The notes under the pieces: generated by a model
The model's database searches: none
Told to the model about the DNA's origin: nothing
Seen by the model: the letters and a program-made list of their open reading frames with translations, nothing else
Made by a program: the position numbers and the translations under genes
Shown here: piece after piece, positions 10,989 to 21,109 of the stretch
Layout: every line of letters begins with the position of its first letter
Position numbering within the stretch: the stretch's first letter is position 1
Assembly (NCBI RefSeq): GCF_013466985.1
Contig: NZ_CP059164.1
Span: 2,117,001-2,181,000, forward strand
DNA length: 64,000 nucleotides
From: Nocardioides ungokensis
GTDB taxonomy: Bacteria > Actinomycetota > Actinomycetes > Propionibacteriales > Nocardioidaceae
Direction of reading: 5' to 3'

Positions 10989-11472
10989 ATGCACCACGAC
11001 CGCGACTTCGCCGCCTACATGGTGGCGCGCTGGCCGGCGCTGGTGCGCACCTTGGTGCTCCTCGGCTGCGGGCAGCCGCACGCCGAGGAGGTCGTGCAAC
11101 GGAGCCTGTCGCGCTGCTACCTGGACTGGCGTCGGGTCCGGGAGTCCGACGACATCGACGTGCAGGTCTACCGATCGGTCCTCGACACGCTGGCGCGGGA
11201 CTCCCGTGACAGGGCGGACATGACGGACACGGCCGACGACGGCCCGGAGCCGGACCGGACCGAACGCCGAGCTGGTCCGAGACGCCCTGCTCGAGGCCCT
11301 CGACGGGCTGGACGACCAGCGCCGGCGCGTGGTCGTGCTCCGCTACGCCGCCGGCCTCGACGAACGGCAGGTGGGCGACCTCCTCGAGCTCCAGGTCGAG
11401 GTCGTGGAGGTGACGCTGGCCGACGCCCTCGAGCGGCTCGACATGCCCGCCGTGTGGGGGGCCTCGCGATGA
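10989..11472 (+). CDS. SigE-family-like RNA polymerase sigma factor (ECF type), frameshifted
   Basis: A short sigma-70-like regulator of about 160 residues. The N-terminal half, DFAAYMVARWPALVRTLVLL and HAEEVVQRSLSRCYLDWRRVR, matches region 2 of SigE-family factors common in actinobacteria. The C-terminal half, LLEALDGLDDQRRRVVVLRYAAGLDERQVGDLL, matches region 4.2 with its helix-turn-helix. One frame change is needed near 11255. The start ATG has GGAGGA six nt upstream. The stop TGA overlaps the ATG of the next gene (ATGA, 11469-11472), so the two are translationally coupled. That partner is a membrane protein with a short cytosolic N-terminus and may act as its anti-sigma factor. The target promoters are unknown. 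Confidence 0.75.
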
Positions 11473-12617
11473 GCGCGACCCATGAACCTGCGGGCACGCA
11501 GCTTGCCGAGGAGGTCTTCCGGATGGCGGCCACAGCGGTCGACGTGCCCCCTGCGCCCGTCGAGGGGGTCGTCGCCGCGGCAAGGGCGCGCCGGCGACGC
11601 CGTCGCAGCGTGGTGGCGCTGGCGGTCGCGGCCTCGCTGGCCCTGGTCGGGGTCGGGACGTGGCTGGGAACCCGGCCCGCGCCGGCGCCCGAGCAGGAGC
11701 CGCAGCCCCGGGTGGTCGAGGCCGACAACCCGGCCGACGTGGCGTGGTGGGCCAACAACGTCCTGCACCTCGAGCACGTGGCCGTCGAGCTGCCCGGAGT
11801 CGAGGACCTGGTGCCGCTGGGATCCGGCGCCGTGGTCGGAGACGAGCGGGGCGGCGTGGTCCTGATCGAGGGCGACGGCCACCTCGTCACGATCGGGCAC
11901 AAGGTCGCCGGCGCGCCGCTCGCCGCCTCCGGCAAGCCCGGCTGGGTGGCCTGGGTGGACCCCCGCGACCACGCCCCGCGGCTCGTCGTCTACGACGTGG
12001 CCGACCGTCGCGTCCAGGGCGTCCTGGACCTTCCCTACAGCGGGCAGCGCCGGCTCGACCACGGCAGCTACCCCATCGCCATCGACGGCGGTCGCGTCTA
12101 CTACGCCTCCTTGGGCGGCGACTACGTGTGGACGCCCTCCGGCGCGCAGCCCGAGCGCATCGACGACGAGGGCCTCCTCGACGTCGCAGCCGGGACCCGC
12201 GTGGGAGCCGTGCGGGCGAGGCACATCGGCATCACCCAGCCGTTCTTCAGCGTCTCCTACGTCCGGGACGGGACGGACGCCCAGCTCTCGCCCGACGGGC
12301 TGCAGGTGCTGACCCGGACCACGAGCGCCCGGGTCTCGGGCCCGTTCGGCCCGGTGGCCATCTACGACGCGCGTTCCGGCGAGCGGCTGTGGACCGGCCT
12401 CCGCCGCGGTGACGTCGCCGTGGCGGCCACCTTCGGGCCGGGAGACGCGGTCACCTACGTGGTCGCCCACCGGGCTCACGAGCCCCAGGCGGTGGAGTTC
12501 GAGCGAATGGCGCTCACGGGGCCCTACGAGCTGCGGACCTGCCAGATCGAGGCGCAGAGCTGCACCTCGGTGACGACGTTCCCCCACACCGGGTCGCTCC
12601 CCGTCCTGCCCAGCTGA
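11469..12617 (+). CDS. Single-pass membrane protein with extracytoplasmic beta-propeller-like domain, possible anti-sigma factor
   Basis: A 382-residue protein with a cytosolic N-terminus of about 45 residues ending in a very basic stretch (RARRRRRRS), one membrane helix at about 48-67 (VVALAVAASLALVGVGTWLG) and a large extracytoplasmic domain. The outer part has repeated beta-strand-like segments (VYYASLGGDYVWTPSG, GPVAIYDARSGERLWTGL) suggesting a propeller, though no named family is certain. It is translationally coupled to the sigma factor upstream, the arrangement usual for an anti-sigma factor. No zinc anti-sigma HXXXCXXC motif is visible, so that role is inferred from context only. Confidence 0.7.
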   Translation: MSATHEPAGTQLAEEVFRMAATAVDVPPAPVEGVVAAARARRRRRRSVVALAVAASLALVGVGTWLGTRPAPAPEQEPQPRVVEADNPADVAWWANNVLHLEHVAVELPGVEDLVPLGSGAVVGDERGGVVLIEGDGHLVTIGHKVAGAPLAASGKPGWVAWVDPRDHAPRLVVYDVADRRVQGVLDLPYSGQRRLDHGSYPIAIDGGRVYYASLGGDYVWTPSGAQPERIDDEGLLDVAAGTRVGAVRARHIGITQPFFSVSYVRDGTDAQLSPDGLQVLTRTTSARVSGPFGPVAIYDARSGERLWTGLRRGDVAVAATFGPGDAVTYVVAHRAHEPQAVEFERMALTGPYELRTCQIEAQSCTSVTTFPHTGSLPVLPS

Positions 12618-12624
12618 GCACCAC

Positions 12625-12630
12625 TAGCCT
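12625..12630 (+). promoter_or_regulatory. -10 box TAGCCT for leaderless phzF-like gene
   Basis: TAGCCT is followed by seven bases and then the ATG at 12638; no Shine-Dalgarno sequence is present. Confidence 0.55.
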
Positions 12631-12637
12631 GTGGCCC

Positions 12638-13470
12638 ATGCGCCGCTTCAGCCAGGTCGACGTGTTCTCCGCCGAGCCGCTCCTCGGCAACCCCGTCGGG
12701 TCGTGCACGACGCCGACGGGATCACCGACGAGGAGATGGCGGCGTTCGCCCGCTGGACCAACCTCTCCGAGACGACGTTCCTGCTACCCCCCACCGAGCC
12801 CGGTGCGGACTACCGGCTCCGGATCTGGACCCCCGGCGGCGAGCTGCCCTTCGCGGGACACCCGACCCTGGGCTCCTGCCACGCCTGGCTTGAGGCCGGA
12901 GGCGTGCCGTCGCGCGACGACGTCGTGGTCCAGGAGTGCGGCGCCGGGCTGGTGACGATCCGCCGCGGCCGAGGTGCCGACGACCGGCCGGCGTTCGCGG
13001 CGCCGCCGCTGCTGCGGTCGGGGCCGGTCGACGAGGCCGACCTGGCCCGGATCGCGACCGCCCTCGGTCTCGACCGGTCGGACCTCCTCGAGTCCGCCTG
13101 GATCGACAACGGCCCCGGCTGGGTGGGCGTCCTGCTGAAGGACGCCGAGGCGGTGCTGGCGGTCGAGCCCGACTGGGCGGCCTTCGGTGGCCTCAAGGTC
13201 GGCGTGGTGGGGGAGTACGCCCACGGTGACCTCGCCGTCGAGGTGCGGGCGTTCTGCCCCGGGTACGGCATGCCCGAGGACCCGGTCACCGGGTCGCTCA
13301 ACGCGGGCATCGGCCAGTGGCTCGGCGGCGGTCGCCTCCCCGCGGCGTACGTCGCGAGCCAGGGAACCGTCCTGCAGCGCGCGGGCCGGGTGCACGTCAG
13401 CGTGGAGGACGGCGAGGTGTGGGTCGGTGGCGACGCGCTGACCACGGTCACCGGCGAGGTCGCGCTCTAG
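12638..13470 (+). CDS. PhzF family isomerase/epimerase, frameshifted
   Basis: The PhzF fold is a diaminopimelate-epimerase-like two-domain enzyme family; most chromosomal members have unknown substrates. The protein begins [20 protein letters not shown], with the conserved N-terminal FXXXPFXGNP-like segment. It continues with [12 protein letters not shown], which holds the conserved catalytic Glu position, [18 protein letters not shown], and the C-terminal [19 protein letters not shown]. All are standard family motifs, and the length (about 277 residues) is normal. One frame change is needed near 12700. It is a separate unit between the sigma/membrane pair and thyA. The specific reaction is unknown. 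Confidence 0.88.
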
Positions 13471-13497
13471 CTTCCCCGGAGCGGTCGCCCCCGGCGG

Positions 13498-13503
13498 TAG
13501 TCT
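13498..13503 (+). promoter_or_regulatory. -10 box TAGTCT for leaderless thyA
   Basis: TAGTCT is followed by seven bases and then the GTG start at 13511; no ribosome binding site lies between. Confidence 0.6.
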
Positions 13504-13510
13504 CGGCGTC

Positions 13511-14320
13511 GTGCAGGCCTACCTCGATCTCCTCCAGCGAGTGCTCGACGACGGCGTGGAGAAGGGCGACCGGACCGGCACCGGGACGCGAAGCGTCTTC
13601 GGTCACCAGCTGCGCTTCGACCTCGCCGCGGGCTTCCCGCTGGTCACGACGAAGAAGATCCACACCCGGTCGGTCTTCGCCGAGCTGCTGTGGTTCCTCC
13701 GCGGCGACACCAACGTCAAGTGGCTGCAGGACCGCGGCGTCACGATCTGGGACGAGTGGGCCGACGCCGACGGCGACCTCGGGCCGGTCTACGGCTACCA
13801 GTGGCGCAGCTGGCCCACCCCCGACGGCCGTCACGTCGACCAGATCGCCCAGGTCGTCGACCAGATCCGTCGCGACCCCGACTCGCGCCGCCACATCGTC
13901 TCGGCGTGGAACGTCGCCGACATCCCGCAGATGGCCCTCGCGCCCTGCCACACGATGTTCCAGTTCTACGTCGCCCCCTCGGCGACCGGGCCCGGTCGGC
14001 TGAGCTGCCAGCTCTACCAGCGCAGCGCCGACATCTTCCTCGGCGTGCCGTTCAACATCGCCTCCTACGCGCTGCTCACGCACATGGTCGCCCAGGTGAC
14101 CGGCCTGGAGGTCGGGGACTTCGTGCACACCCTCGGCGACGCGCACCTCTACCTCAACCACCTCGACCAGGCCCGCCTCCAGCTGACTCGCGAGCCGCGC
14201 CCGCTGCCGCGGCTCGTGCTCGACCCGTCGGTCACCGCGCTCGACGAGTTCGACCTCGAGCACATCGCGATCGAGGGCTACGACCCGCACCCGGGGATCA
14301 AGGCTCCCATCGCGGTATGA
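13511..14320 (+). CDS. thyA: Thymidylate synthase
   Basis: The enzyme methylates dUMP to dTMP using methylene-tetrahydrofolate, which it converts to dihydrofolate. The 269-residue protein is intact and close in length to E. coli ThyA (264). The nucleophile is Cys146 in [12 protein letters not shown]. Also visible are [11 protein letters not shown] (phosphate binding), [43 protein letters not shown] and [12 protein letters not shown]. The start is GTG. folA overlaps the stop by four bases, so the two genes of the dTMP-folate cycle form an operon. Confidence 0.97.
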   Translation: MQAYLDLLQRVLDDGVEKGDRTGTGTRSVFGHQLRFDLAAGFPLVTTKKIHTRSVFAELLWFLRGDTNVKWLQDRGVTIWDEWADADGDLGPVYGYQWRSWPTPDGRHVDQIAQVVDQIRRDPDSRRHIVSAWNVADIPQMALAPCHTMFQFYVAPSATGPGRLSCQLYQRSADIFLGVPFNIASYALLTHMVAQVTGLEVGDFVHTLGDAHLYLNHLDQARLQLTREPRPLPRLVLDPSVTALDEFDLEHIAIEGYDPHPGIKAPIAV

Positions 14321-14809
14321 GCACCCCCTCCGGCAAGCGGGTCGTCCTCGTCGCGGCCGTGGCCGAGAACGGCGTGATCGGCAATGGCCCCGACATCCCG
14401 TGGCGGATCCCGGGGAGCAGGCCGAGTTCAAGCGGCTCACCCTCGGCCACACGCTGGTGATGGGGCGCACGACGTACGAGTCCATCGGCCGGCCGCTGCC
14501 GGGGCGCACCACCATCGTCCTCACCCGGGACCCCTCGTGGCAGGCCGACGGCGTCCTCGTGGCGCACGACGTCGAGGAGGCCCTGGCCCGGGCCGAGGAC
14601 CTGTCCGGCGACGTGATGGTCGCCGGCGGCGCCCAGGTCTACGCCGCCGCGATGCCGTACGCCGACGAGCAGGTCATCACCGAGGTGCACCGCGACCCGA
14701 GGGCGGACGTGCCTACCCCGAGTTCGAGCCCAGCGAGTGGACCGAGGCCCGCCGCGAGCCCGGCGACGACTACGACCGGGTCTGGTGGAAGCGGCGCCAG
14801 GAGTTCTGA
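14317..14809 (+). CDS. folA: Dihydrofolate reductase, frameshifted
   Basis: This enzyme reduces dihydrofolate to tetrahydrofolate with NADPH, regenerating the folate that ThyA oxidises. The reconstructed protein (about 163 residues) has [21 protein letters not shown], with the Asp/Trp active-site pair, [20 protein letters not shown] for [23 protein letters not shown] and a C-terminal [13 protein letters not shown]. Frame changes near 14413 and 14710 are required. The gene is normally essential and the motifs are intact, so these look like sequencing errors. The start ATG overlaps the thyA stop (ATGA). Confidence 0.92.
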
Positions 14810-14830
14810 GCCGGCCCGCTGCCCGACCTC

Positions 14831-15691
14831 TCAGGCCTCGACCACGTGCGGCTTCTCGCCGAGCAGGTCGTGCCGCGCGTCCGGGACGACCGTCGGAGGC
14901 GGCGGGGGAGCCTGGTCCGCCGCGGCCAGCGTCTCGCGCCGCAGGAAGGCCCCGAGGTCGCCGATCGTGCTCATCAGCGGCGCGGGGAAGACCACGGTGG
15001 TGTTCTTGTCGACGCCGATCTCGATGAGGCTCTGCAGGTTGCGCAGCTGGAGTGCCAGCGGGTGCGCCATCATCGTGTCCGAGGCCTCGCCCAGCGCGGC
15101 GGCCGCGGAGGCCTCGCCCTCGGCGGCGATGATCTTGGCCCGCTTCTCCCGCTCCGCCTCGGCCTGCCGAGCCATCGCCCGCTTCATGCTGTCGGGCAGC
15201 TGGATGTCCTTGAGCTCGACGAGGGTCACCACGACGCCCCAGTCCGCCGTCGTGACGTCGAGGATCTCGCGGATGTTCACGTTGATCGCGTCGGTCTCCG
15301 ACAGGATCTCGTCGAGGGCGTGCTGGCCGACGACGTTGCGCAGCGTGGTCTGGGCGATCTGGTTGATGGCGGCCGAGACGTTCTCGATCGCCACGACCGA
15401 CTTCACGGCGTCGACGACCCGGTAGTAGGCGACCGCAGCGACGTCGATGCTCACGTTGTCCCGGGTGATGATGCCCTGGGACTGGATCGGCATCGTGACG
15501 ATCCGCAGGGACACCCGCTGCAGGACGTCGACGACCGGGATGATGAAGTGCAGCCCCGGCTCGCGGACCCCCCGCACCCGGCCCAGCCGGAAGAGCACGC
15601 CCTTCTCGTACTGCTTGACGACCTTGATCGACATCGCCAGCCCGATGACGACGAGCGCGGCCAGGACGGCGGCGACGATCCAGCCGGTCAT
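14831..15691 (-). CDS. SPFH/Band 7 domain protein, slipin/stomatin-like
   Basis: A membrane-anchored scaffold of the prohibitin/stomatin type. The 286-residue protein has one N-terminal membrane helix ([17 protein letters not shown], about 4-20) followed by the SPFH domain: [47 protein letters not shown] and [36 protein letters not shown], which is the slipin signature with its coiled-coil. The tail is proline-rich ([12 protein letters not shown]). It overlaps the flavodoxin gene upstream by four bases (ATGA), so the two are cotranscribed. Members are thought to organise membrane microdomains and protease complexes; the exact role here is unknown. Confidence 0.9.
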   Translation of the reverse strand: MTGWIVAAVLAALVVIGLAMSIKVVKQYEKGVLFRLGRVRGVREPGLHFIIPVVDVLQRVSLRIVTMPIQSQGIITRDNVSIDVAAVAYYRVVDAVKSVVAIENVSAAINQIAQTTLRNVVGQHALDEILSETDAINVNIREILDVTTADWGVVVTLVELKDIQLPDSMKRAMARQAEAEREKRAKIIAAEGEASAAAALGEASDTMMAHPLALQLRNLQSLIEIGVDKNTTVVFPAPLMSTIGDLGAFLRRETLAAADQAPPPPPTVVPDARHDLLGEKPHVVEA

Positions 15692-16236
15692 GACGGTGTT
15701 CCCTTCGTCGCGGGGCCCGGGATGTGGGCCCCGATGTCTCGCGCCCAGGCGTCCACGGCGCCCCAGTCGCGGAAGTCGCCGGCCGGCAGCAGCCGTCGAC
15801 CGGCGGGCAGCCTGCGGGCCATCCGGTCGCGGAAGTCGAGCCGGGCGGGGTCGAGCGCGCCGAAGAACACCCGCATGTCCCGTGGCAGCAGCGCCTCCTC
15901 GAGCTCGTCGAACTGGCGCGGCCGCGTGACGTCGACCAGCGGGTTCCCCTCGTCGTCGGTCGTCGAGGTGCCGAGCGGCCCGCTGCTGAACAGCCACACC
16001 GGCCGCTCCGCGAGGACGTCCACGTGCCGCATCACGAAGTCGACCGGCCCTTCGAGCCAGGACCCGCGGTAGGCCGCGCTGCCGATCACGAACGCGTCGT
16101 ACGCCGTCGCGGTGAGGACCGGGGAGGCCTCCCGGACGTCCACCTCGTGGCCGCACGCGCGCAGGGTCTCGCCGATGCGCTCGGCGATGCCCCGGGTGGC
16201 GCCGTAGCGGCTCCCGTAGACCACGAGCACGGACAT
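15688..16236 (-). CDS. Flavodoxin domain protein (HemG-like)
   Basis: A 182-residue FMN-binding flavodoxin-fold protein. It starts [21 protein letters not shown], with the phosphate-binding loop near YGSRYGAT, followed by [27 protein letters not shown] and [15 protein letters not shown]. These are typical of menaquinone-dependent protoporphyrinogen oxidase-like flavodoxins. The start ATG has a very good ribosome binding site (GAAGGAGG). It is the first gene of a two-gene operon with the slipin-like gene. A haem role is possible only by family resemblance, since no haem genes are nearby. Confidence 0.87.
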   Translation of the reverse strand: MSVLVVYGSRYGATRGIAERIGETLRACGHEVDVREASPVLTATAYDAFVIGSAAYRGSWLEGPVDFVMRHVDVLAERPVWLFSSGPLGTSTTDDEGNPLVDVTRPRQFDELEEALLPRDMRVFFGALDPARLDFRDRMARRLPAGRRLLPAGDFRDWGAVDAWARDIGAHIPGPATKGTPS

Positions 16237-16351
16237 CGTGACCTCCTTCGCCCCCACCGTGCGCCCGCCGGTCGGGCCAGGGCAGGGCAGAAAGACCCGG
16301 GTGGGTGGATCGCTGGTCACCGCGGTGGTCGGAGCAGGGGGTGACGGGCGA

Positions 16352-16357
16352 TAACCT
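16352..16357 (+). promoter_or_regulatory. -10 box TAACCT for leaderless dapA
   Basis: TAACCT is followed by seven bases and then the ATG at 16365, with no Shine-Dalgarno sequence. Confidence 0.6.
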
Positions 16358-16364
16358 GTGCTCC

Positions 16365-17267
16365 ATGACGAACCCGCCCGAGGCTCCCTTCGGCCGCGTG
16401 CTGACCGCGATGGCCACTGCGTTCCACGACGACGGATCGGTCGACCTCGAGGGCACCGCGCGCATCGCGACCCACCTGGTCGACCACGGTCACGACGGGG
16501 TCGTCGTCTCGGGCACCACCGGTGAGTCCCCGACCACCAGCGTCGCCGAGGACGGGGAGATCCTGGCCGCGGTCAGGGACGCCGTGGGCGACCGCGCGAA
16601 GGTCGTGGCCGGCGTGGGCACCAACTCGACGGCCCACTCGGTGGAGCTCGCCGAGCAGGCCCAGAAGCTGGGCGCCGACGGGCTGCTGCTCGTCACCCCC
16701 TACTACAACAAGCCCGGCCAGGCGGGCGTGCTCCACCACTTCCGCCAGGTCGTCGCGGCCACGGACGTGCCGGTCATGCTCTACGACGTCCCCGGCCGCA
16801 CGGGCATCCAGATCTCGCTCGACGTCTACGAGCAGGCGATCGCCTGGGAGCCCGTGATCGCGGTCAAGGACGCCGTCGGCGACTACGCGCGCGGGGTCAG
16901 GATCATGCAGATGGGCTACGCCCTCTACTCCGGCGACGACGCCAACACCCTCGGCTGGCTGGCGCACGGCGCCGCCGGCGTCGTCTCCGTGGTCGGTCAC
17001 GTGGCGGGCGACGAGACCCGCGCCATGATCGACGCCTTCCTCGCCGGCGACCACGCGGGCGCACTTCAGAGCTTCACGCGGATGCTCCCCGCGATCGACG
17101 CCGTGATGGGCGTCCCCAACTACGGAGCGACCACCGCCAAGGCAGCACTCCAGCTCCTCGGCGTCCTCGACAACCGCAACGTCCGCGGACCACTCGTGGC
17201 CCTGGACGACGACGAAGTGGCCGCGCTGCGAGCGGGGCTCGCCGCGTCCGGCCTGCTAAGGAACTAG
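16365..17267 (+). CDS. dapA: 4-hydroxy-tetrahydrodipicolinate synthase
   Basis: This is the first committed enzyme of lysine/diaminopimelate synthesis. It condenses pyruvate with aspartate semialdehyde through a Schiff base. The intact 300-residue protein has [23 protein letters not shown], the catalytic Tyr140 in [11 protein letters not shown] and the Schiff-base Lys168 in [10 protein letters not shown]. Its stop codon touches the ATG of the RNase J gene, the order found in many actinobacteria. The start is leaderless by its TAACCT box. Confidence 0.95.
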   Translation: MTNPPEAPFGRVLTAMATAFHDDGSVDLEGTARIATHLVDHGHDGVVVSGTTGESPTTSVAEDGEILAAVRDAVGDRAKVVAGVGTNSTAHSVELAEQAQKLGADGLLLVTPYYNKPGQAGVLHHFRQVVAATDVPVMLYDVPGRTGIQISLDVYEQAIAWEPVIAVKDAVGDYARGVRIMQMGYALYSGDDANTLGWLAHGAAGVVSVVGHVAGDETRAMIDAFLAGDHAGALQSFTRMLPAIDAVMGVPNYGATTAKAALQLLGVLDNRNVRGPLVALDDDEVAALRAGLAASGLLRN

Positions 17268-18953
17268 ATGTCACACCCTCATCCCGAACTCTCCGCGCCG
17301 GCCGAGCTGACGAAGGGGGGTTTGCGGATCACCCCGCTGGGCGGGCTCGGCGAGGTCGGCAGGAACATGACGGTCTTCGAGTACGACGACCGGCTGCTCA
17401 TCGTCGACTGCGGCGTGCTGTTCCCCGAGGACAGCCACCCGGGTGTCGACCTGATCCTCCCCGACTTCGACGCGATCCGGGACCGCCTGGACAAGGTCGA
17501 GGCACTGGTGCTCACCCACGGCCACGAGGACCACATCGGCGCGACGCCGTACCTCCTGCGCGAGCGCGGTGACATCCCGCTGGTCGGCTCGGAGCTGACC
17601 CTGGCCCTGCTCGGCAGCAAGCTGCGCGAGCACCGGCTCAGGGAGACCGTCCACCACGTCGTCAAGGAGGGTGACCGGATCTCCTTCGGCCCCTTCGACC
17701 TGGAGTTCGTGGCGGTCAACCACTCCATCCCGGACGCGCTGGCGGTCGCCATCCGCACCGGGGCCGGCCTGGTCCTGCACACCGGTGACTTCAAGATGGA
17801 CCAGCTGCCGCTCGACGGCCGAATCACCGACCTGCGCGCCTTCGCCCGTCTCGGCGAGGAGGGCGTCGACCTCTTCCTCACCGACTCCACCAACGCCGAG
17901 ACCCCCGGGTTCACCCCCGCCGAGAAGGTCATCACCCCGGTCATCGACCGGGTCTTCCACGAGTCGAAGCAACGCATCATCGTCGCCTGCTTCGCCTCCC
18001 ACGTGCACCGGGTGCAGCAGGTGCTCGACGCGGCGTACGCCCACGAGCGGCAGGTCGCCTACGTCGGCCGCTCGATGGTGCGCAACATGGCGATCGCGCG
18101 CGACCTCGGCTACCTCAGGGTGCCGCCGGGCGTGCTCGTCGACACCAAGGACCTCGCCGACCTGCCGCCCGAGCGCCAGGTGCTCATCTCCACCGGGTCA
18201 CAGGGCGAGCCGATGAGCGCCCTCTCGCGGATCGCGCAGCGCAACCACAACTTCGTTCACATCGAGGAGGGCGACACGGTCCTGCTCGCCTCCAGCCTGA
18301 TCCCGGGCAACGAGAACGCCGTCTACCGCGTCATCAACGGCCTGGCCCGGTGGGGCGCGAACGTCGTGCACAAGGGCAACGCCCTCGTCCACGTCAGCGG
18401 CCACGCCAGCGCCGGCGAGCTCCTCTACTGCTACAACATCGTGAAGCCGAAGAACGTGCTCCCGGTGCACGGCGAGATCCGGCACATGCGGGCCAACGCC
18501 GACCTCGCCCGGGCCACCGGCGTCCCGAACGTCGTGCTGGCCGAGGACGGAGTCGTCGTCGACCTCGTCGACGGGGTGGCCTCGGTGGTCGGCAAGGTCG
18601 ACTGCGGCTACGTCTTCGTCGACGGCTCCTCGGTCGGCGACATCACCGAGTCCGACCTCAAGGACCGTCGCATCCTCGGCGAGGAGGGCTTCATCTCCGT
18701 CATCGTCGTGGTCGACTCGGTGACCGGCAAGGTCTCCAGCGGGCCCGAGATCCACGCCCGCGGCTTCGCCGAGGACGACTCGACGTTCGACGAGATCAAG
18801 AAGCCGATCTGCGAGGCGCTCGACCGCGCGGTGGCCGAGGGCAACACCGACTCCTACCAGCTGCAGCAGACCGTACGGCGGGTCGTGGGCCGGTGGGTCA
18901 GCAACACCCACCGGCGGCGGCCGATGATCATCCCGGTGGTGATCGAGGCGTAG
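17268..18953 (+). CDS. rnj: Ribonuclease J
   Basis: A beta-CASP metallo-beta-lactamase ribonuclease with endo- and 5'-exonuclease activity in RNA processing. The intact 561-residue protein has the zinc motif HGHEDHIGA at residues 84-92, LHTGDFKMDQ, the beta-CASP segment FASHVHRVQQVL and the C-terminal STGSQGEPMSAL and HVSGHAS motifs. The start ATG at 17268 directly follows the dapA stop and has an AAGGAA ribosome binding site inside the dapA end. The two are clearly coexpressed. Confidence 0.96.
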   Translation: MSHPHPELSAPAELTKGGLRITPLGGLGEVGRNMTVFEYDDRLLIVDCGVLFPEDSHPGVDLILPDFDAIRDRLDKVEALVLTHGHEDHIGATPYLLRERGDIPLVGSELTLALLGSKLREHRLRETVHHVVKEGDRISFGPFDLEFVAVNHSIPDALAVAIRTGAGLVLHTGDFKMDQLPLDGRITDLRAFARLGEEGVDLFLTDSTNAETPGFTPAEKVITPVIDRVFHESKQRIIVACFASHVHRVQQVLDAAYAHERQVAYVGRSMVRNMAIARDLGYLRVPPGVLVDTKDLADLPPERQVLISTGSQGEPMSALSRIAQRNHNFVHIEEGDTVLLASSLIPGNENAVYRVINGLARWGANVVHKGNALVHVSGHASAGELLYCYNIVKPKNVLPVHGEIRHMRANADLARATGVPNVVLAEDGVVVDLVDGVASVVGKVDCGYVFVDGSSVGDITESDLKDRRILGEEGFISVIVVVDSVTGKVSSGPEIHARGFAEDDSTFDEIKKPICEALDRAVAEGNTDSYQLQQTVRRVVGRWVSNTHRRRPMIIPVVIEA

Positions 18954-18977
18954 GCCTCGCGCCGGGTCGTGATGGTC

Positions 18978-18983
18978 TAGGCT
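18978..18983 (+). promoter_or_regulatory. Possible -10 box TAGGCT for the secreted repeat protein
   Basis: TAGGCT lies 39 bp before the TTG start at 19022; GGGAG precedes the start at usable distance, so this promoter would give a leadered mRNA. Confidence 0.35.
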
Positions 18984-19021
18984 CGCGGGGCCCTGGCCCG
19001 TCCGCCCTCTCGGGAGCCGTC

Positions 19022-20346
19022 TTGCTGCGTCGCACGCTCGCCCTCACCCTCGCCGTCCCCACCGTGGCGCTGACGACCGCGGGGCTCGTGCCCGCGTCGG
19101 CGGCCACGGTGCCGACCTGTCACGGGGTGGCCGCCACCATCGTCGGCACGCCCGGTGACGACACCCTGGTCGGCACGGACGGGGCCGACGTGATCGTCGG
19201 GCTGGGCGGCAACGACCACCTCGGGGGCTGCGCGGCAACGACCTGCTGTGCGGCGGACTCGGCGCGGACCGGCTCGTGGGCGGGCGTGGTGACGACGCCC
19301 TCCACGGTGGCCTCGACAAGCACCGGAACCTCGGCCACGGCCAGATCATGGTGACGGGGGACGTGCTCGACGGCGGCCCTGGAGACGACCTGCTCGACGC
19401 CCAGGCGGACTACGGCCGTCATGAGGCTGTCGTGCGCCTCGACACGGTGACCTACCGGCGGAGCCGTGCTGGGGTCACCGTGGACCTGCGTGCCGGCACG
19501 GGCCGCGGCGAGGGGCAGGACACGATCGTCCGCGTCGACCGACTCAAGGTCGTGGGCTCCGGGTTCGACGACGAGCTGAAGGGGTCCTCGCTGCAGGAGT
19601 TCTTGGTGGGCGGCGCGGGCGACGACGGGCTGGCCGGTCGTGGTGGCGCGGACGTGCTCATGGACTCAGCCGGTGATGACACCCTCGCCGGCGGGCCGGG
19701 CAGCGACTTCGTGATCGGTCTGCACGGCACCGACACCCTCTCGGGCGCCGCCGGGCCGGACCTGCTGGCCGGCGTCGGCCGGAAGCCCGCGACCGTTCAC
19801 GGGGGCCGTGGCCCCGACTACGTGGCCGCGGCGCTCGACCCGGCCGGCAACGACGTCCTCGACGGCGGTCCTGGCCGCAACCAGGTGTCCCTCCAGGCGC
19901 CCGAAGACTCCGCTGCCACTGTCGACCGGGCGGCCGGCACCGCCGTCGCCCAGTCAGGGAGCACGTCCAGCACTGCCGCCTTCAGCAACTTCAGCGGCTT
20001 CACGCTGTCCGGCGGCGGCACGTGGAGCTACACCGGGACCGGCGCACGCGACTTCGTCGAGGTCTACGGCGGCGCCCTTGACGCCACCACGCTGGGTGGT
20101 GACGACGTGATGCACGGCGACACCGGCGACGACTCCCTCGACGGTGGCGACGGCACGGACGAGGCCTGGGGTGGCAAGGGCACCAACACCTGCCTCAACG
20201 ACGAGCGGGGCACCTGCAACGGCACCGTGCAGGCCATCCCCGCCGCCGGGCGGATTCTCTCGACCTCTCCGGACGCAGGCTTCGCTCGGTCCATCCCCGC
20301 CGTGCGCAGGGTGCTGGCGACGTACGCGCCGGGCATCCTCCGCTGA
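19022..20346 (+). CDS. Secreted protein with RTX-like calcium-binding repeats, frameshifted
   Basis: An exported protein with a Sec signal peptide (LLRRTLALTLAVPTVALTTAGLVPASAATV; cleavage likely after ASA). The mature part has many hemolysin-type GGXGXDXUX nonapeptides, for example GTPGDDTLVGTDGADVI, GGPGDDLLDA, GRGGADVLMDSAGDDTL and GDTGDDSLDGGDGTDEA, which fold as calcium-binding beta-rolls. There is no enzyme domain. The end contains two Cys (NTCLNDERGTC). One frame change near 19230 joins the signal peptide to the repeats. The TTG start at 19022 is my best choice. Its function is probably extracellular binding or structure, and no type I secretion genes are near. Confidence 0.8.
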
Positions 20347-20358
20347 CGGAGGGCGCGG

Positions 20359-21003
20359 TCAGCCCGTTGCCGCCAGCACGCCGGCCACGATCAGCGCCTG
20401 CCCGAGGTGGTAGGTGACCATCACGACCAGGTGTGCCCTCGGGATCGGTCGGACGAACCGGTCGACCGAGAGGGTGGCGTCGCTGGCGACGAAGACCGTT
20501 GCACCGAGGGCGACCAGCCACTCGCCGGTGAACCAGGCGCAGACCAGCATCGCCCCGATGGCGGCGGTGTAGACGGCGACCGGGACCGACAGGGCGGCGC
20601 CGTCGAGGCGGTGCGTCGCCGGGAGGACCTCGCGGGTGGCGACGAAGCTGCCGAGCAGCACCAGGAGCACGGCCCAGGACCAGGCGGGTCGGGGGAGACC
20701 CAGCGTCGCGAAGCAGGCAAGGTAGGCCAGGTGGCCCACCAGGAAGGCCGCGACCCCGGCACGGAAGCGGGTCAGGGAGTCGCCGAGCAGCGCGATGTCA
20801 CCGAGCAGTCCGAAGCCCAGCGCGAGGAGCAGCCAGCGGCCCGGCGTGGAGTCGGGGGCACCGAGGACCGTGGCCGCGACGATCAGGGCGACCAGGGTGG
20901 CGGGCTTCGCCCAGGTCTCGGTACGACGGTCCCCGCGGGCCACCGCCCACCAGTCGACCGGGGCCACCACGGCGGGCAGGAGCCAGACGAGCTCGTCGTT
21001 CAT
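20359..21003 (-). CDS. Lysoplasmalogenase-like membrane protein (YhhN/TMEM86 family)
   Basis: A polytopic membrane protein of 214 residues with about seven or eight hydrophobic helices and the YhhN-family motifs LLGDIALLGDS and VFVASDATLSVDRF, whose acidic residues are conserved in this hydrolase family. Eukaryotic and Legionella members cleave the vinyl ether of lysoplasmalogens; the bacterial substrate here is unproved. It is convergent with the repeat-protein gene, with 12 bp between stops. The start ATG at 21003 has a CATGCT box six nt upstream, fitting a leaderless message. Confidence 0.85.
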   Translation of the reverse strand: MNDELVWLLPAVVAPVDWWAVARGDRRTETWAKPATLVALIVAATVLGAPDSTPGRWLLLALGFGLLGDIALLGDSLTRFRAGVAAFLVGHLAYLACFATLGLPRPAWSWAVLLVLLGSFVATREVLPATHRLDGAALSVPVAVYTAAIGAMLVCAWFTGEWLVALGATVFVASDATLSVDRFVRPIPRAHLVVMVTYHLGQALIVAGVLAATG

Positions 21004-21097
21004 GGCCGCAGCATGGCAGCGGCGGGGGAGGGGCGCCGGGGAGGTCCGCTTGCCGACACGCTCGCGTGTGGTCCCTGTGACGGGTGGGACGATGGCT

Positions 21098-21103
21098 TAG
21101 GTT
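21098..21103 (+). promoter_or_regulatory. -10 box TAGGTT for leaderless ftsK
   Basis: TAGGTT is followed by six bases and the ATG at 21110; no ribosome binding site is present. Confidence 0.55.
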
Positions 21104-21109
21104 GTTGGC